DNA of 64,000 nucleotides. Origin: Ganoderma boninense. Taxonomy: Eukaryota; Basidiomycota; Agaricomycetes; Polyporales; Polyporaceae. The notes beneath the pieces were generated by a model. The model had not been told where the DNA came from. It saw nothing but the letters and a program-made list of their open reading frames with translations, and searched no databases. The translations under genes and the position numbers were made by a program. The DNA lies in the NCBI GenBank assembly GCA_002900995.3, contig CM035308.1:2480001-2544000 (forward strand), written 5' to 3'. Of this stretch, positions 23,181 through 34,488 are shown one piece after another (positions within the stretch are counted from its first letter, which is position 1; each line of letters opens with the position of its first letter).

Positions 23181-23320
23181 TGTGGCGAGAGTAGTATTCA
23201 GATGTCCCTTGAAGAACACTAGGCTTGTCAGGTTGTCTGGAGTCGTAGGTGACTGCGGCAGATGTGCTTTGAGGCGAGTGAGGCTGAGGAGTACTGAGGA
23301 CATATGGCGAACGAGACATA

Positions 23321-23330
23321 CTTTATATAT
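23321..23330 (-). promoter_or_regulatory. TATA box of mini-gene copy B
   Basis: ATATATAAAG on the minus strand, 141 bp upstream of the ATG at 23180, matching copy A in position. Confidence 0.65.
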
Positions 23331-23363
23331 CCCGAGCAGAGGCTGCATCGGACGGCATGACAA

Positions 23364-23408
23364 GACGCTGTGCCACAAGGATTTAGGATGACGTGGTGTG
23401 ACTCGGCT
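23364..23408 (-). promoter_or_regulatory. Conserved upstream element, copy B
   Basis: Partner of 14525-14570. TGACGT lies at 23389-23394 and TGACTC at 23399-23404, in the same order and spacing as in copy A. Confidence 0.45.
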
Positions 23409-26400
23409 AAGCTATGCTGGCCACTGTTTGCAGACAGGTTCCGCAAGAAAACCCGGCTAGAAGGAACTTCTCTACAAGGCAACAGGCCGGGCGTTGGTCT
23501 GACATCTTGTCGGAATGCGATGAGCGACGGACGCGGAACGCCCTGCGATGCCAGGGTGCCGGGAAGAATCTACGTAAGTCGCTAAAATACATGACAAGAG
23601 AGGCCGTTCACACACCTGACCTCATCAGCAAAAATCCTTGATGATCCTCCTTGAACCCTTAACTTGCGCAATACAACTCGTCGCAAGCTGCCAGCCCGCA
23701 GCACCCGGCAACGGAGTTTCATAACCTAAGGAACGAGGTAGGATGACAGGGTTTGGGTGACACACGGAAAACGCCGCGAGTGTGGAATGTGGAATAGTTG
23801 TGGAAGCAAAATTGAAACCGCGAGGGGGACATACAACACACAGCACCGATGGACCTGATAGAGGGGAGTTCGCACGTACGCCCACAGTGACGAGACCGGG
23901 CCCGAGGCAGGTGTCGGGGGCCGTGTTCATAGAAGATTCCGATGACTCGAGCCTACGTCTCAACGTCCGGCTGGACGCTGACCGGGATTCTTCAGATGTC
24001 GGTCCTCGAGGCACGGGCGGTGGAAGCGTTGGACGAAGGGGCGGTGTTTCGGATCCAGCTTGCCTAGCGAGCCGCGTCCTTCACATCGATCGAGAATTAA
24101 GGGTTGAAATGGAGTGGTAGATTGTGGTCGACTCCATCTGCACAGCCTGGGTCGAATTTACGTCGGACGACGTGGAGGGATGGGAGCTACAGCAGTGTAC
24201 GATTCAGGTGGCCATGGACAATTAATATTATTGAGCGACGAGGTCGGTTCGGCTCAGCTCATGGCGCTTATCCTCGAACTGATCGGTTCGTTTGACGATC
24301 TGGCTTGCTTCTGGCCTTGGCGAGAGATGGACTGAGAGTCCGACTCATCAACGAACCACGACATCTGCCTGCACCATCCCGTCTGTTTTCCTCGTGGGCA
24401 TTACAACACATCTTCTACTCTTACAGAAAAATCGGCGGACATGGAGCGGCCACGCGCAACGTTCTCCCACAGAAAGGTCCCACCTGACATGTATCAGCGA
24501 TGACGCGGTGGTCGCAGTTTACGACTCAAGACTGAAGCGTTCCTTTCGTCCTCAATAGAACACAGGTTGCAATTATCTTCAAATGCATTGCATTCTTTGC
24601 ACATGCTGGAATAAAACGGCATAATATCGTAAGTGTTCACAGGAGATGCCAAGTCGTACTGTACATCAACGTTCTGATCTCTTGCCGATGTAGGAAGCGG
24701 ACCCAGCACGCCCCCTGCGGGTTCTATACTTCGAGCATTCGCCATTCATGGCTACCCGTGACGGCTTTGATGCGGTACCAACTTCTCAAACACTCCCTAC
24801 TACGGCGGCCAATTCCATCATCTATGTTGGCAGATGCCACCTGACCCGGTCACCTCTGGGTCACTCCAGAAACATCGTCTGCACGGTTGGGCTATAGATG
24901 CAGACATCGGGACCCTTTTCCCCAGGTAAGACGCGAACTGCACTTTCCTGGACTACCCCAAAATAATGCTGACGCTCATCGTGTCTATGGAGGACTGTGG
25001 CCCGCGTCATGCCGAGTGACCTCTGCACGGCGTTCGACCTGATCGCAATACTTTCGCGGAGATCTTGAACGTCGTCATCCAATCCTGATATCTTATTACC
25101 CGCCCCGCAGCCCCCACAGCCCAGCTGTGCACAAATTGACGTCCGCGATCCGCGTCCCGCCGGCTGCCCGGACGAAACTTCTCTCGCGCCCGGGAACCTG
25201 CGAAGAATTAAATATTCAGTACTGGCGTAGCCCTCGTCCCCAGGCTGCTTCCCCGCAGAACGAGCTGCGCTAGATCTATCTGCATTCCTGCGTCCACACA
25301 CCCGCGCGCTGACGCCGAGCTCTTCCGGCCAATCGACCCCTCGTCAGTCTGCTGACGACGTCCCCGTCCCACTTCTCCCTTCCCGCACGTTTCCCTCGAA
25401 GCCCTCTGCCCCCGTGCCACCGGAGTGGCCCTGAATTTGATGATCTGGATTCAATGCCCCCTCATCCATCCATCCATCTTTGAAAGACTGAAGTTTATCA
25501 CGAGAAGGCCCTCGCCCATCCATCCGCCCCTTGCCTCGCCATCTCCCGCCCACAATTCCCCCTGTTGCCCGGGATGATTCGCAGGGACGTCAAGAACGCA
25601 CCCATATCATGGACCAGGCCTCCGTCTCGACCGCGACCGATGGCATCCGACGTCCATTCCGCCCGCCGCCCGACAACGTCACCAGTGCTGGCCAGTGACC
25701 GGAACCCATCTCTGCGCCCTTCGCGCTGTGCCAACGCCGGGCTTGAGCACCCACAATTCTGCCCAATTCCATTCAGCGGTTTATGATACTATGGTGGGCG
25801 GGTCCACCCACTGCAGCCCACAGAGATGCCGGAACTCGAGTGGCACCGTGTGCAATGTGGTCTGCAAGCCACGCCCAGATGCATGGACGGCGGCTTAGGC
25901 TTTAGCCGGAGAACTTATTGCGCTGAGCGGAGGCCGCGGACGACGGTGTCGACGTGCTACGAGCGGTTTGTCACTTCGCATGTGTGCATCTGCGAGCGAT
26001 TGCTAATGGGCGAACAGGTGTTGGCGTGTCCGGTATCCACAGTATCACGACTGGCCGGCCTCCTCTCAGCTGCAGCCCGGGGGAATCCCAAGATGTCGAC
26101 ATCCCGCGAGGCCTCGGTCATCCGGTACTATCGTACCATATACAACAAGGTTCAGTCACGATGGGTACTGCAGAGGCATTCCAGATGGCGCGAAGGTTGA
26201 TTAGAACGGAGGCAGGTACAGGAGCATATCAGTCTTCGCGTTCGCAGGCCCTAACTCGGCGGATCACCAGCATTGCATTGAGTAGCAATATCAAGGTTCT
26301 TCACAAGTAGTACAGCTCTTCTCACCCCACGACTAAGGCAGCTATTACTATAGGGTATCGCATCCGCCGCCGTCGAGCGACATCTCCAGCCCGAGGGTGT

Positions 26401-26850
26401 CGCTTGGGAAACACAACATGGCCGAGTCCAAGTCCGCATCCGACTCCGAGAATACTGCGCGCGAAGCATGAAGCTGAAGTCTGCAGCCCGCCATCTCCAA
26501 TCTCCATCTCCATCTCCGCGCCGGGCCCTCCTCCCCCTCCTCGTTTCGTCTCGTCTTCTTCTGCTGCAAGGGCCCCAATCACGCATCGCCTGATCTCGCC
26601 TTCTAGCCAGCTTCTGCGCTTCCTCCGACCCCGTCTCGCCAAGCTCCCGAGGCCTGCCCTGGCGTCTCGGCGCGGGGCTTCCCTGGCCCTAGCACCCGGT
26701 TCTGGTTCTGGTTCTGTTTCTGGCGCTGGCGCTGGCGCCCGTGGAAGCCCGTCCAGCGAACACGCGAACACCGAACGGAGGACAAGGGGACAGCCCGGCT
26801 GCTCGCGTCCGATCGGATCCTTCTGCGCGGGGCCCCGGCGAATTTGTAAG

Positions 26851-27216
26851 CGGCCGACGAGAGGGGAGTCCTGATGCGCGCGGGATGCTGCATGTGCACC
26901 GTTGCGTGGCGCGCGGATGTGGGCACAGGTGCCACCGTGACTGCGTCCCTCGAACTCTAGGATACTAGGATGCGGCTACGCGCGGGATGTGTAGGATGTG
27001 TCACAGGCGGGGCGCTGCGGTAGCATAGGGTATGGCGTGCGTCAACTCAAAGTCAAAGGGATGTCCGAGGATGCTGTCGATGCGGGAGGTATCGATTATG
27101 GCGCGGCACAGTGTATGGAGGGTGAAGGGTGAGTGGTGGAGGGGTCGGCGTTCGCGGGGCGAACGCGCGGCTCTCGGTCGCGGTTGTGGCGTTCGTGAGG
27201 CGCGTCGTCTCGACGT
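26851..27216. other. Intergenic, 3' flank of mini-gene copy C
   Basis: GC-rich sequence with no supported gene. Confidence 0.35.
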
Positions 27217-27381
27217 TCAGAAAAACACTGGTGCGTTCGTCGCTGCGATCGTGCGGATGCTCGTCTGCGAGCTGGGGCGCGACGGAGGGGGCTTCGCGGT
27301 CTCCGCGGTGGGCCGGCCGTGGGCCAGCTGGGTCGCGGGCGTGGAGGGGCCGCAGGAGAAGAGGCCGAACAGGAACTGCAT
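27217..27381 (-). CDS. PVFF mini-protein, copy C (54 aa, divergent N-terminus)
   Basis: A 54-codon gene from the ATG at 27381 to TGA at 27217-27219. The last 19 residues match the family, S-S-Q-T-S-I-R-T-I-A-A-T-N-A-P-V-F-F, with Ala replacing the usual Gly before P-V-F-F. The N-terminal half differs: it starts M-Q-F-L-F-G-L-F-S-C-G, a short hydrophobic run with a Cys, then Pro-rich sequence. The ATG context is weaker than in copies B and D, so the start is less certain. A TATA box lies 180 bp upstream and a CCA/GGT repeat lies in the presumed 5' leader. The surrounding sequence does not obviously extend the 5 kb duplication. Confidence 0.6.
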   Translation of the reverse strand: MQFLFGLFSCGPSTPATQLAHGRPTAETAKPPPSRPSSQTSIRTIAATNAPVFF

Positions 27382-27457
27382 GACGTTCGCGAGGGGAGGT
27401 GCGTTGTTTGGGTCACGGGTAGCTGGGTAGTTTGAAATGTGAGACGGCGACGTCTGC

Positions 27458-27494
27458 TGGTGGTGGTGGTGGTGGTGGTGGTGGTGGTGGTGGT
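27458..27494. repeat. (GGT)n microsatellite, about 12 units
   Basis: An uninterrupted GGT trinucleotide run (CCA on the minus strand) between the TATA box and the ATG of mini-gene copy C, so probably in its 5' leader. Confidence 0.8.
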
Positions 27495-27560
27495 GCGGCG
27501 ATTGGCTGCAATAGCTCCGGTGAGGGATGGTAGGTGTTGGATGTCGAGAATGCGAAGTGT

Positions 27561-27567
27561 TTATATA
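27561..27567 (-). promoter_or_regulatory. TATA box of mini-gene copy C
   Basis: TATATAA on the minus strand in GCGTATATAAACAC, 180 bp upstream of the ATG at 27381. Confidence 0.55.
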
Positions 27568-27599
27568 CGCCAGGGTGGATGGACAGGACCTGTCAAGAC

Positions 27600-30500
27600 C
27601 GGGGGCGCGTTGGGATAAACTTTAGCTCAAAGAAGCAATCATTGGTGTTTGTTTCCGGCCAGTATGTGCTCGTAGACGCGGACGCAGTCCGGGGCTCCCA
27701 AAGCCGAATGCGAGCCTGCCGGAGGAAGAGACCAATGATAGTCTACAGGACAGCCCCAGTGCCATGAAAGGAAGGCATGCCAGACGCATAAGCGAGCAGT
27801 GCCTTCGAGGCACGATCATGCCGTTACCCGTATGTGGGTGCTGTCCTCGCACCTTCACCTCGACTTCCAAATGCGACCTATTGTTGCCAACCGTATGCGA
27901 AGACAGCGTTCTCCGCCCGCGCTTGACGCGCAAAACATCGATATGGGACGCGCGCATCGCGGCGTGGCAAGCGCGGTGACGTCTGCCGGGGATTGAATGG
28001 GTTGTCCACGGAAGGCGTACCGCGGATGATCGTTACCAGCTCTGTGCAAAGAGACATGGCGGACGAGAGGGAGAACGCCGACCACCTGCGGTGAGAGTTC
28101 AGCCAGCCAAGCCTGGCGGCACGACGCCAAGGACCGCGTTTCTTCACCAATTGATCTACGTATCCGGATATAGCATCCACACTCGGCCACATACGACGTT
28201 CGCTAGCCGCAACCGTCCTCCGACTCCTTCACAGCTGGACGCCCGGAGTCGCATCGGGGTCTTTCATTGTGCATCACAAGCACATTGACGCAGCCGCAGA
28301 AACTGATAGCATCTGAAGAGCGCGGTGATGATGACATTGGCGATATCCATGTCCGCCAGCGCACGGATGGCAAGCGCGGTCAAACGCCAGGCTTGGGAAT
28401 ACGGCATTCAAATTCGCATAGGCCCAAGGAATGCATTCAACTCGGGCTCTCCTTGCAAAGCCATCGGAGTGGAGAGGCTCAAACTCAAACAAACTCCCAG
28501 TTCGGGTCCTCATCCGGGGTGGAAGATCATGCCAATGCTGCCCCCTCAACGGCGCGCCCGGTGGAAATGCCGTTGAGGATGCCCTCATGTGGGCACCTTG
28601 CCGTCGGAAAGCGTCCTACCAGTTAACGTATCGAGGGGGGCGAGAAATGTGACTTTCCGGGATAGCGGCATCGCCGGCAAATACCAATGCTGCTAAGTCG
28701 CCGCGATGAGCCCCACAACCAACAGACCAGGATTGGTCACTGAGCGATACGATGGGACACACACATCCATCTGCATCTAACTGCACGTGGAGCCTCGAGG
28801 TGGTCTGAGAGGCCACAGCCAACACACAGCCAACGGTGTTTATGCCCAGATACCGCCAGCGTTGCAAGCTTGTGCCAATTGTGAGTGGACGCCACTGCGT
28901 ATCTGCCAGCCTTGACCACACTCCCGCGTCGATGGTGGGTCTACTGGTAAGCCTCCCGCGCGCCGGAGGTTCTCGCCCTCCTCTTCATCCCTGATCTGCT
29001 GATGCCTCCCAGGATAGAAGTGCCAAGGGGGCGGGGTGGGTGGGGTGGGGGCTCGCACTGCGCCGAATACATTCAGAGAAGCTATTTGCGACCGGCGCCT
29101 GCGAACGCCTTCGCGAGCTTCGATGGCGCTCCCGGTGTTCCTGCTCGCATGCGCGATCCCTGAAGATGGAAGAGCCCTCCTGGGAGGGGTGCTGGAGAAT
29201 CGGAGATAAGCATCCACGCCGCAGCAGCTGACCTCCTTCGGGAGTCAGAGGGAGCCTCTGCCGCTGCAGCGTGGGCGGAGCGTGTGGTACGTGTCCTTGT
29301 ACTGCGGGCAGCGTGTACGTATTCCTTGCATTGCACGCAGCACTCACCTTGACTCGGTGACTCGGTCGCTCGGCCTCGGTCGCACTTCAAGGGATCTCAG
29401 AAGGACGTAGGGCGGCGATGGGGGGCGACTGTGGGCGTGCTTGCTGCACGTTCTAGCGCGGGGTGCAATTGGATGCGACCGTCCATTGCGGGGGCCTGGG
29501 CCGTTATCGGGAATCCGAGCCGCCGCAATAACCTGCAGAAGAGGAATCATAGCACGGTGATTCAGACGTGCGATGTAGTCCGGCGGCATCTCGTCCTGGA
29601 AGCCGGTCATACTTGATCGGTCGACCTTCTCCCCAAAGTGCCTCATGATGCGGCGGCGGCGAAAATGCTGGGACTTCGTGCCAGGGCAATGACGACGGTG
29701 GCGTGCTGCCAGACGAAGAGACCAATTCAGATGTTAGCACTCGTGCTAGTTGCTGCGTTTGAATGGTCGCCGTATAGTCGGGGAGTGCGCGGATGGCATA
29801 ATCACAAGCTCGCGACGCCTAGAAGAAGAATAATGCTCAGGCCCGAACGAAGCTTGTCTTTCCCCGATGTCGATCGGGTCAAATGGCAGAACGTACTGGC
29901 GCTCCTCGCGACAAGTTATTCTAGCTTAGCTTCAACAGATGCGATGTGAGCTCGGATAGAAGGCAGGTAACAATTACATCGAACGGACTCGCCTTGCTGC
30001 ATGGACGTGCATTGTGGTTTGATCTCCGGCGTGACCGGCAGATACTACGGCGAAGGTTAACTCCTCAGGGCAAGAGCCGCGTTCGAGCAGCCGGGGGCCC
30101 CCTTCTGGTGCTTCTCCCGTGAACTGGCCACCGCAATATCTGTCAGCAAGCTCGGTTCCAAGCAAATAAATACGGATAGAGGAATGGTAGCAGACGCTCC
30201 CTTCGACCACAAGCGGTACTATTGGGAAAAGAAGTCAAAATCAGAAGAACGGAAGCTGGACAAGTAACCGGGTGCTCTCTGCATGCAGACGAAATCGCAG
30301 ATTAATATCCGGGCTTCGACGCGATTGGGGCTGCGATGCCATCGGAGACACCAGCCAGACGTTGGGCGACATCTAGGAGTCGACATCGACCACTTCTAAG
30401 GCCGACGATGACCGGTCACTGACATGCGGGTGCTTTTCGATCGTCTGCTATGGATGGACCGCGGTTGCCCTGGCAGTAAGCTCTTCGCACGCAGCGCAAT

Positions 30501-30733
30501 CCGGTTTCTTGAACTGTTCCGATAGGAGGCGGGCTCAGTACAAGACAATTCCGACACGTACCTCCGGGGATTCTATCCGGACAGCATATTTGAGTGGATG
30601 TCAGGAAGTAGAGGGTCTTCACAACAACTGGCGGATACTGGGGTTGTCCATGGTGGCATACACATCATGATACAGTCCGTGTGGTAAAGCATATTCCTAT
30701 CAAAGCGTTTATTAAGGGCACGTTCTTCACGTT
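27600..30733. other. Gene-poor stretch, about 3.1 kb
   Basis: No recognisable gene. Short open frames overlap on all strands and have no family motifs, so they look like chance in GC-rich DNA. A minus-strand stretch near 29500-29640 (D-E-M-P-P-D-Y-I-A-R-L-N-H-R) reads like protein, but I could not extend or identify it; it may be a gene relic. Confidence 0.4.
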
Positions 30734-32372
30734 TCAGATGACCTCGACGACGATCTTTCCACTGGATTCAGGATGTCAGCACTGCTCGCAGCAATAAGGG
30801 AATAGCGAACCTGTTCTTGTTTGCTTCCATCTCGCGATGTGCCTCCTGAATCTTGGTCCAAGGATAGATCTGAAACAGTGAAATTAATACCATTGTGCTA
30901 CCCGTGTCTCCGAAATCAAAACATCCAAACCTCGTGGATATACATTCGCACTTTGCCGTCGCCAGCAGCCCCACTGATGTGGTCCAAAGCTTCGCGCGTA
31001 AACCTGAAACCATACTTGTGTCAAAAACATGGTCGAGCACAGACGATCTCTCAGCTCCCGCACCTTTCAACCAGATTTGCCTGATACTCCACAGAGCGAG
31101 CCCGCAACTGAGATCCCTGAATTCTCAGGCGCTTGAACAAGATAGGGGCAAGGTTAAACTTGGAAACCTCGCTACCTGTACGGCACCGCTCAGCAATCCA
31201 GACCCGCAAGTTACACGGTCGAGTCTATCTGAAAGAACTTACCGCTCAAAAGGGCGAGCATCGTCATGCGCCCGTCATAAGCAAGCGAGTCGATGTTCTG
31301 GTTCCAGTGGGACTGTGCGACAAAGTCGATGATGACATCGGCCCCCTTGCCCCCCGTGGTCTTCTTCACTTCCTCGGCAAAGTCCTGTTCCTTGTAATTC
31401 ACCATATGCGTCGCCCCGTTCGAAAGCTGCAGCAGCATATCGAGCTTGTCCTTGGAGGATGCCGTGGCGGTTACCGTCTTGCTGGGAAAAAGCGGCGATG
31501 ATCAGCACTCCGAAGCGCGTGTCCGCCTGCGAGTGGAAACTCACGCGCCATAAAGCCGAGCCAGTTGGATAGCGGCGATGCCCACTCCGGATGCGCCGGC
31601 GTGGACGAGGACATTGTCGCCGCGCTTGACCTCTGCGATTGCCACCAGAGCTTGGAACGCTACAGCCAAAAATGTCAGCTTCGGTGTCTGTTGCGGCTTG
31701 TGGAACGTAATATGTGGCGGGCTAAACCGCCACAGAGGAAGATAATTCCTCCGCCGCGGGACGCTCGCAGACAGCATCGCATCGTGGACGCGCCATATGC
31801 TTCAGCAGCAATCGCGTACCTGTAAGCATAACTTCAGGTATGCTGGCGGCTTCAGCCCACGACAGGTGGGGTGGTTTCTTGATTAGGTTGCCGCGCGGCG
31901 CAACAACATATTCCGCATATGCGCCCTAGATGGATGGAAGATTCGTCAGGACATGCATTCGTCCCTGTATGCGCCGCTCTGGGCGTGACATGGCACCATC
32001 GCGCTGACGACGGACCAGGCATAGGTATCGGCGTACTCACGCCTACGGCAAGGCCCAAAACCTCATCGCCTGGTACCCACTCAGAGACGCCTTCCCCGAC
32101 TTGCTCGACATGGCCTGAGAACTCGACGCCAAGGATCTCTGGGACAGACATTCCAGGAGGCAGGGGATACTTCCCCTCGCGCTGCATTAGGTCCATGCGA
32201 TTCAAACCGAAGAACTTGACCTGAAATCCTGATCAGCGAGAAGACAACACTGTAAGAAAGAAATCCAAACCTTGACGAGAACCTCTCCCGATCCTGGGAT
32301 GGGCTTTTCGGCCTCTCCAATGTAGAGGTTCTCGATGGGCCCCACTCCGTCTTTCACCAGGATAGCGCGCAT
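30734..32372 (-). CDS. NAD(P)H quinone oxidoreductase, PIG3/zinc-binding dehydrogenase-like (MDR superfamily)
   Basis: Starts at the ATG 32372 (M-R-A-I-L-V-K-D-G-V-G-P-I-E-N-L) and ends G-K-I-V-V-E-V-I at 30734. About eight exons; the first are 32372-32271 and 32220-32041, followed by one from 31925. The N-terminal GroES-like fold has F-F-G-L-N-R-M-D-L-M-Q-R-E-G-K-Y and G-D-E-V-L-G-L. The Rossmann nucleotide-binding part has H-A-G-A-S-G-V-G-I-A-A-I-Q-L-A. The C-terminal helix motif Y-P-W-T-K-I-Q-E-A-H-R-E-M-E completes the PIG3-type order. Such enzymes reduce quinones with NADPH in the cytosol. The catalytic zinc ligands of alcohol dehydrogenases are absent, as is usual for this subgroup. A TATA box lies 75 bp upstream. 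Confidence 0.92.
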
Positions 32373-32444
32373 TGGAGACTGAGGGAAACGTGTGTGGACG
32401 TGCACGAGAAAATGCGTGCTCTTTGCATGGCTGTGAATACGTGC

Positions 32445-32452
32445 ATATATAG
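32445..32452 (-). promoter_or_regulatory. TATA box of the quinone oxidoreductase gene
   Basis: CTATATATG on the minus strand, about 75 bp upstream of the ATG at 32372. Confidence 0.55.
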
Positions 32453-34123
32453 AGGGACAGACGGTCGTTTGCAAGTAGGAGCGGGATGACGATGGCGAGG
32501 CCGAAGGGATGAATGATCAATTATGATTTTCTTACTCAGCCAAGTTCAGTTTTTGAAATGAACCAATACACACGGTACCCGAACTGAGCCGCTTGGTTCA
32601 ACTCTCCCATCCCATCCTTCCGGTCAAAATTCACTGTTGATGTCTCTTTCCTTCAACCCAACCTCAGCTCTGCATGTCTCTGTCCTTCGACCTGCGCCGA
32701 AACTGCAGCGTACACGAGCTCTTCAAAACGAAGTCATCCGCGGCTTTTGCAAAGGTCTAGTGTGTCAATTTGATACACGACGTACGGGCATCGGACGGTA
32801 TCTGTGAGTGTCTTTGTTCACATGTGTTGCCTTCTGAATGTCCTGTGACTAGAAAGTCTTTTTGGCCGCCACGCACTATGCTACAGAAGTTGTAAGCGCT
32901 ACAGTACTCGCCTGCTACTAGGTGCATCATGCAATGCACCGAGATACGTCTGTGGTAAACCCCAAACTATCACCGCCGGCATTAATGGCCTGTGGAACTG
33001 CGAGGTGATGCTCCCAATCGAAGCTCCTCCAACTTCTCAGGCATGATGAAACAAAGGCCTTGAAACATTTTAGCCATGCGTCCTCACCACAAAAGACGCG
33101 TCCTGCGCCCTCCACGGCCCCCGTCCATCTTTCTCCGAGTCCTATTCGCCACACCTCTTTTGATATGTCGTCTCGTGCACTTTCTCGTAAGTTTACCCTT
33201 TTAGGTCTCGTGATCAATCGTCGTGCCGCAGATGGCAGACCTGCCGAGCCCATGGCACCAATTCACTCCATGTCGTGAGTTCTTGTTCTCCGGCGTTCAG
33301 GCCCGTCAATATGCGTCAATGCTGACCGAGCTCGTGATGTAGTAAGACACTCTTGAGAAGACGATGCAATCCAGCATGGCTTCTCTAAAATTTCGCCAGT
33401 GCCACTTGGCAGCTGCCTCCCACCCCACGCACTGAACGGGTGCATACCAAAGACCTATACTTTACTAGGTGTGGCAGTGAAGCGTCCACTTTGGAGATGC
33501 GACGACTGGCTCCGTAGGCAAGGCGAATTCCCGGCGGATGCGGACACCTAAGCAGCCTAAGAGTAAGGTAGCGTCAATCTGGAGCTAGCCATGTACTAGT
33601 TCAGCGGTCAGCTCCGTTTGATGCGGAAGTCAGTCCGTATCTTTGTCCCACTCTCGTGTACTGCAGGCCTTAATTATGCGTTGCACAGCTCAATGCGCCT
33701 TTTGGCCCGTCGAAACCCGATCGGAAGGCACACCTCCGGTAGTTTTGACACTCTTCCCAGATCTCACGCGGTTCTGTGACAGCGCTAGCCAGGCGCTAGC
33801 CACGACCGCCTTTGGAGGCCTCAAGGCGGGCTGGGCGCGCCCAAAGGAGATTGCCGCTCATGATTTTCGCCATGACCAGGCGAATTTCCGCACCTGTGCT
33901 CCCAAGTGCGGCCAGCTGCACAGGAAAAGCACTGCCCGGAGGTATTCGAGGCAAGTGCGGCTCCATTGATGTCTCGTACGGTTTGCGTTTGACCCTGCGC
34001 GCTCGTCCATGGCTTCTCGCAGCTCACGAGCGGGCGGCTGAACCGGGCTTCTCTTGACGGCTGATCGCGCAGGTAGCTTATTGACGGGCCACGGCGATGT
34101 GCGCTGTGGGTGGTCCTGGCAGC
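32453..34123. other. Intergenic, about 1.7 kb
   Basis: Mostly unassigned. It holds one weak small-gene candidate (33165-33391). The right end is the upstream region of mini-gene copy D. Confidence 0.4.
33165..33391 (+). CDS. Possible small spliced gene (about 36 aa)
   Basis: Three exons with good splice consensus can be read: 33165-33186 (donor GTAAGT), 33232-33274 (acceptor CCGCAG, donor GTGAGT) and one from 33344 (acceptor TGTAG). They give a 36-residue product beginning M-S-S-R-A-L-S-H-G-R-P-A-E-P-M-A-P-I, basic at the end. I recognise no family. It may be a real short gene, the 5' part of a decayed one, or coincidence. Confidence 0.25.
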
Positions 34124-34129
34124 TATAAA
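34124..34129 (+). promoter_or_regulatory. TATA box of mini-gene copy D
   Basis: TATAAA in AGCTATAAAGATCC, 242 bp upstream of the ATG. The region between is C/T-rich, as in fungal 5' leaders. Confidence 0.6.
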
Positions 34130-34365
34130 GATCCTGAAGGATCCTTCGACAACCGTCACCTGCAGCGAGCATTCGCCTTCCTCTCCGCTCCTCTGAGCCC
34201 CCAGCCTTATTGCCTCTTGGTGGTCGTCCTCTAGAGTTCAGCCGACGAATCTCCTTTCGTCCTCTTCACTGCTCCTCTATTCTTATTCGCAACCACCTTA
34301 ATCCAGAGACCTAAACTCTGCATCACCCTACCCTTCCCAAGTCCACTTCATCTTCTCCATCCACC

Positions 34366-34488
34366 ATGTCGACCACCACGTTCACTGCTCCCGTCTCCTA
34401 CACGCAGTCCGCGCAGAAGCCGAAGCCGAGTTCCACCTCTCAAAACATCATCCGCACCGCGAGTTCAGTCGGCCCCGTCTTCTTCTGA
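34366..34488 (+). CDS. PVFF mini-protein, copy D (40 aa)
   Basis: A 40-codon gene with a strong initiation context (CCACCATGTC) at 34366 and TGA at 34486-34488. It starts M-S-T-T-T-F-T-A-P-V-S-Y-T-Q-S-A-Q-K-P-K and ends I-I-R-T-A-S-S-V-G-P-V-F-F. It shares with copies A and B the P/L-V-S-(F/Y)-(S/T)-Q-S-A block, a Lys-Pro-Ser centre and the terminal signature, but lies on the opposite strand outside the 5 kb duplication. It has a TATA box and a long pyrimidine-rich leader. This locus makes the family independent of the segmental copy. The function is unknown. Confidence 0.75.
   Translation: MSTTTFTAPVSYTQSAQKPKPSSTSQNIIRTASSVGPVFF

Larger units (their letters stand above)
21650..26850 (+). 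repeat. Segmental duplication, copy B (about 5 kb, diverged)
   Basis: Direct-orientation partner of 12960-17900, with block pairs listed under copy A. The offset drifts from about 8.69 kb on the left to about 8.95 kb on the right, showing net insertions in this copy. The mini-gene and its upstream element are the best preserved parts. Edges are approximate; the true borders need an alignment. Confidence 0.75.

Noticed and set aside
26404..26874. 156-codon Ser/Pro/Arg-rich frame in duplication copy B
   Set aside because: The matching part of copy A is broken by indels and no domain is visible.
30232..30300. Possible fifth mini-gene end (P-F-F-stop on the minus strand)
   Set aside because: Lacks the Val and the upstream I-R-T block, with no TATA box or matching start; probably coincidence.
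28000..30700. Assorted 60-125 codon frames
   Set aside because: No motif, biased composition, overlapping on both strands; treated as chance.
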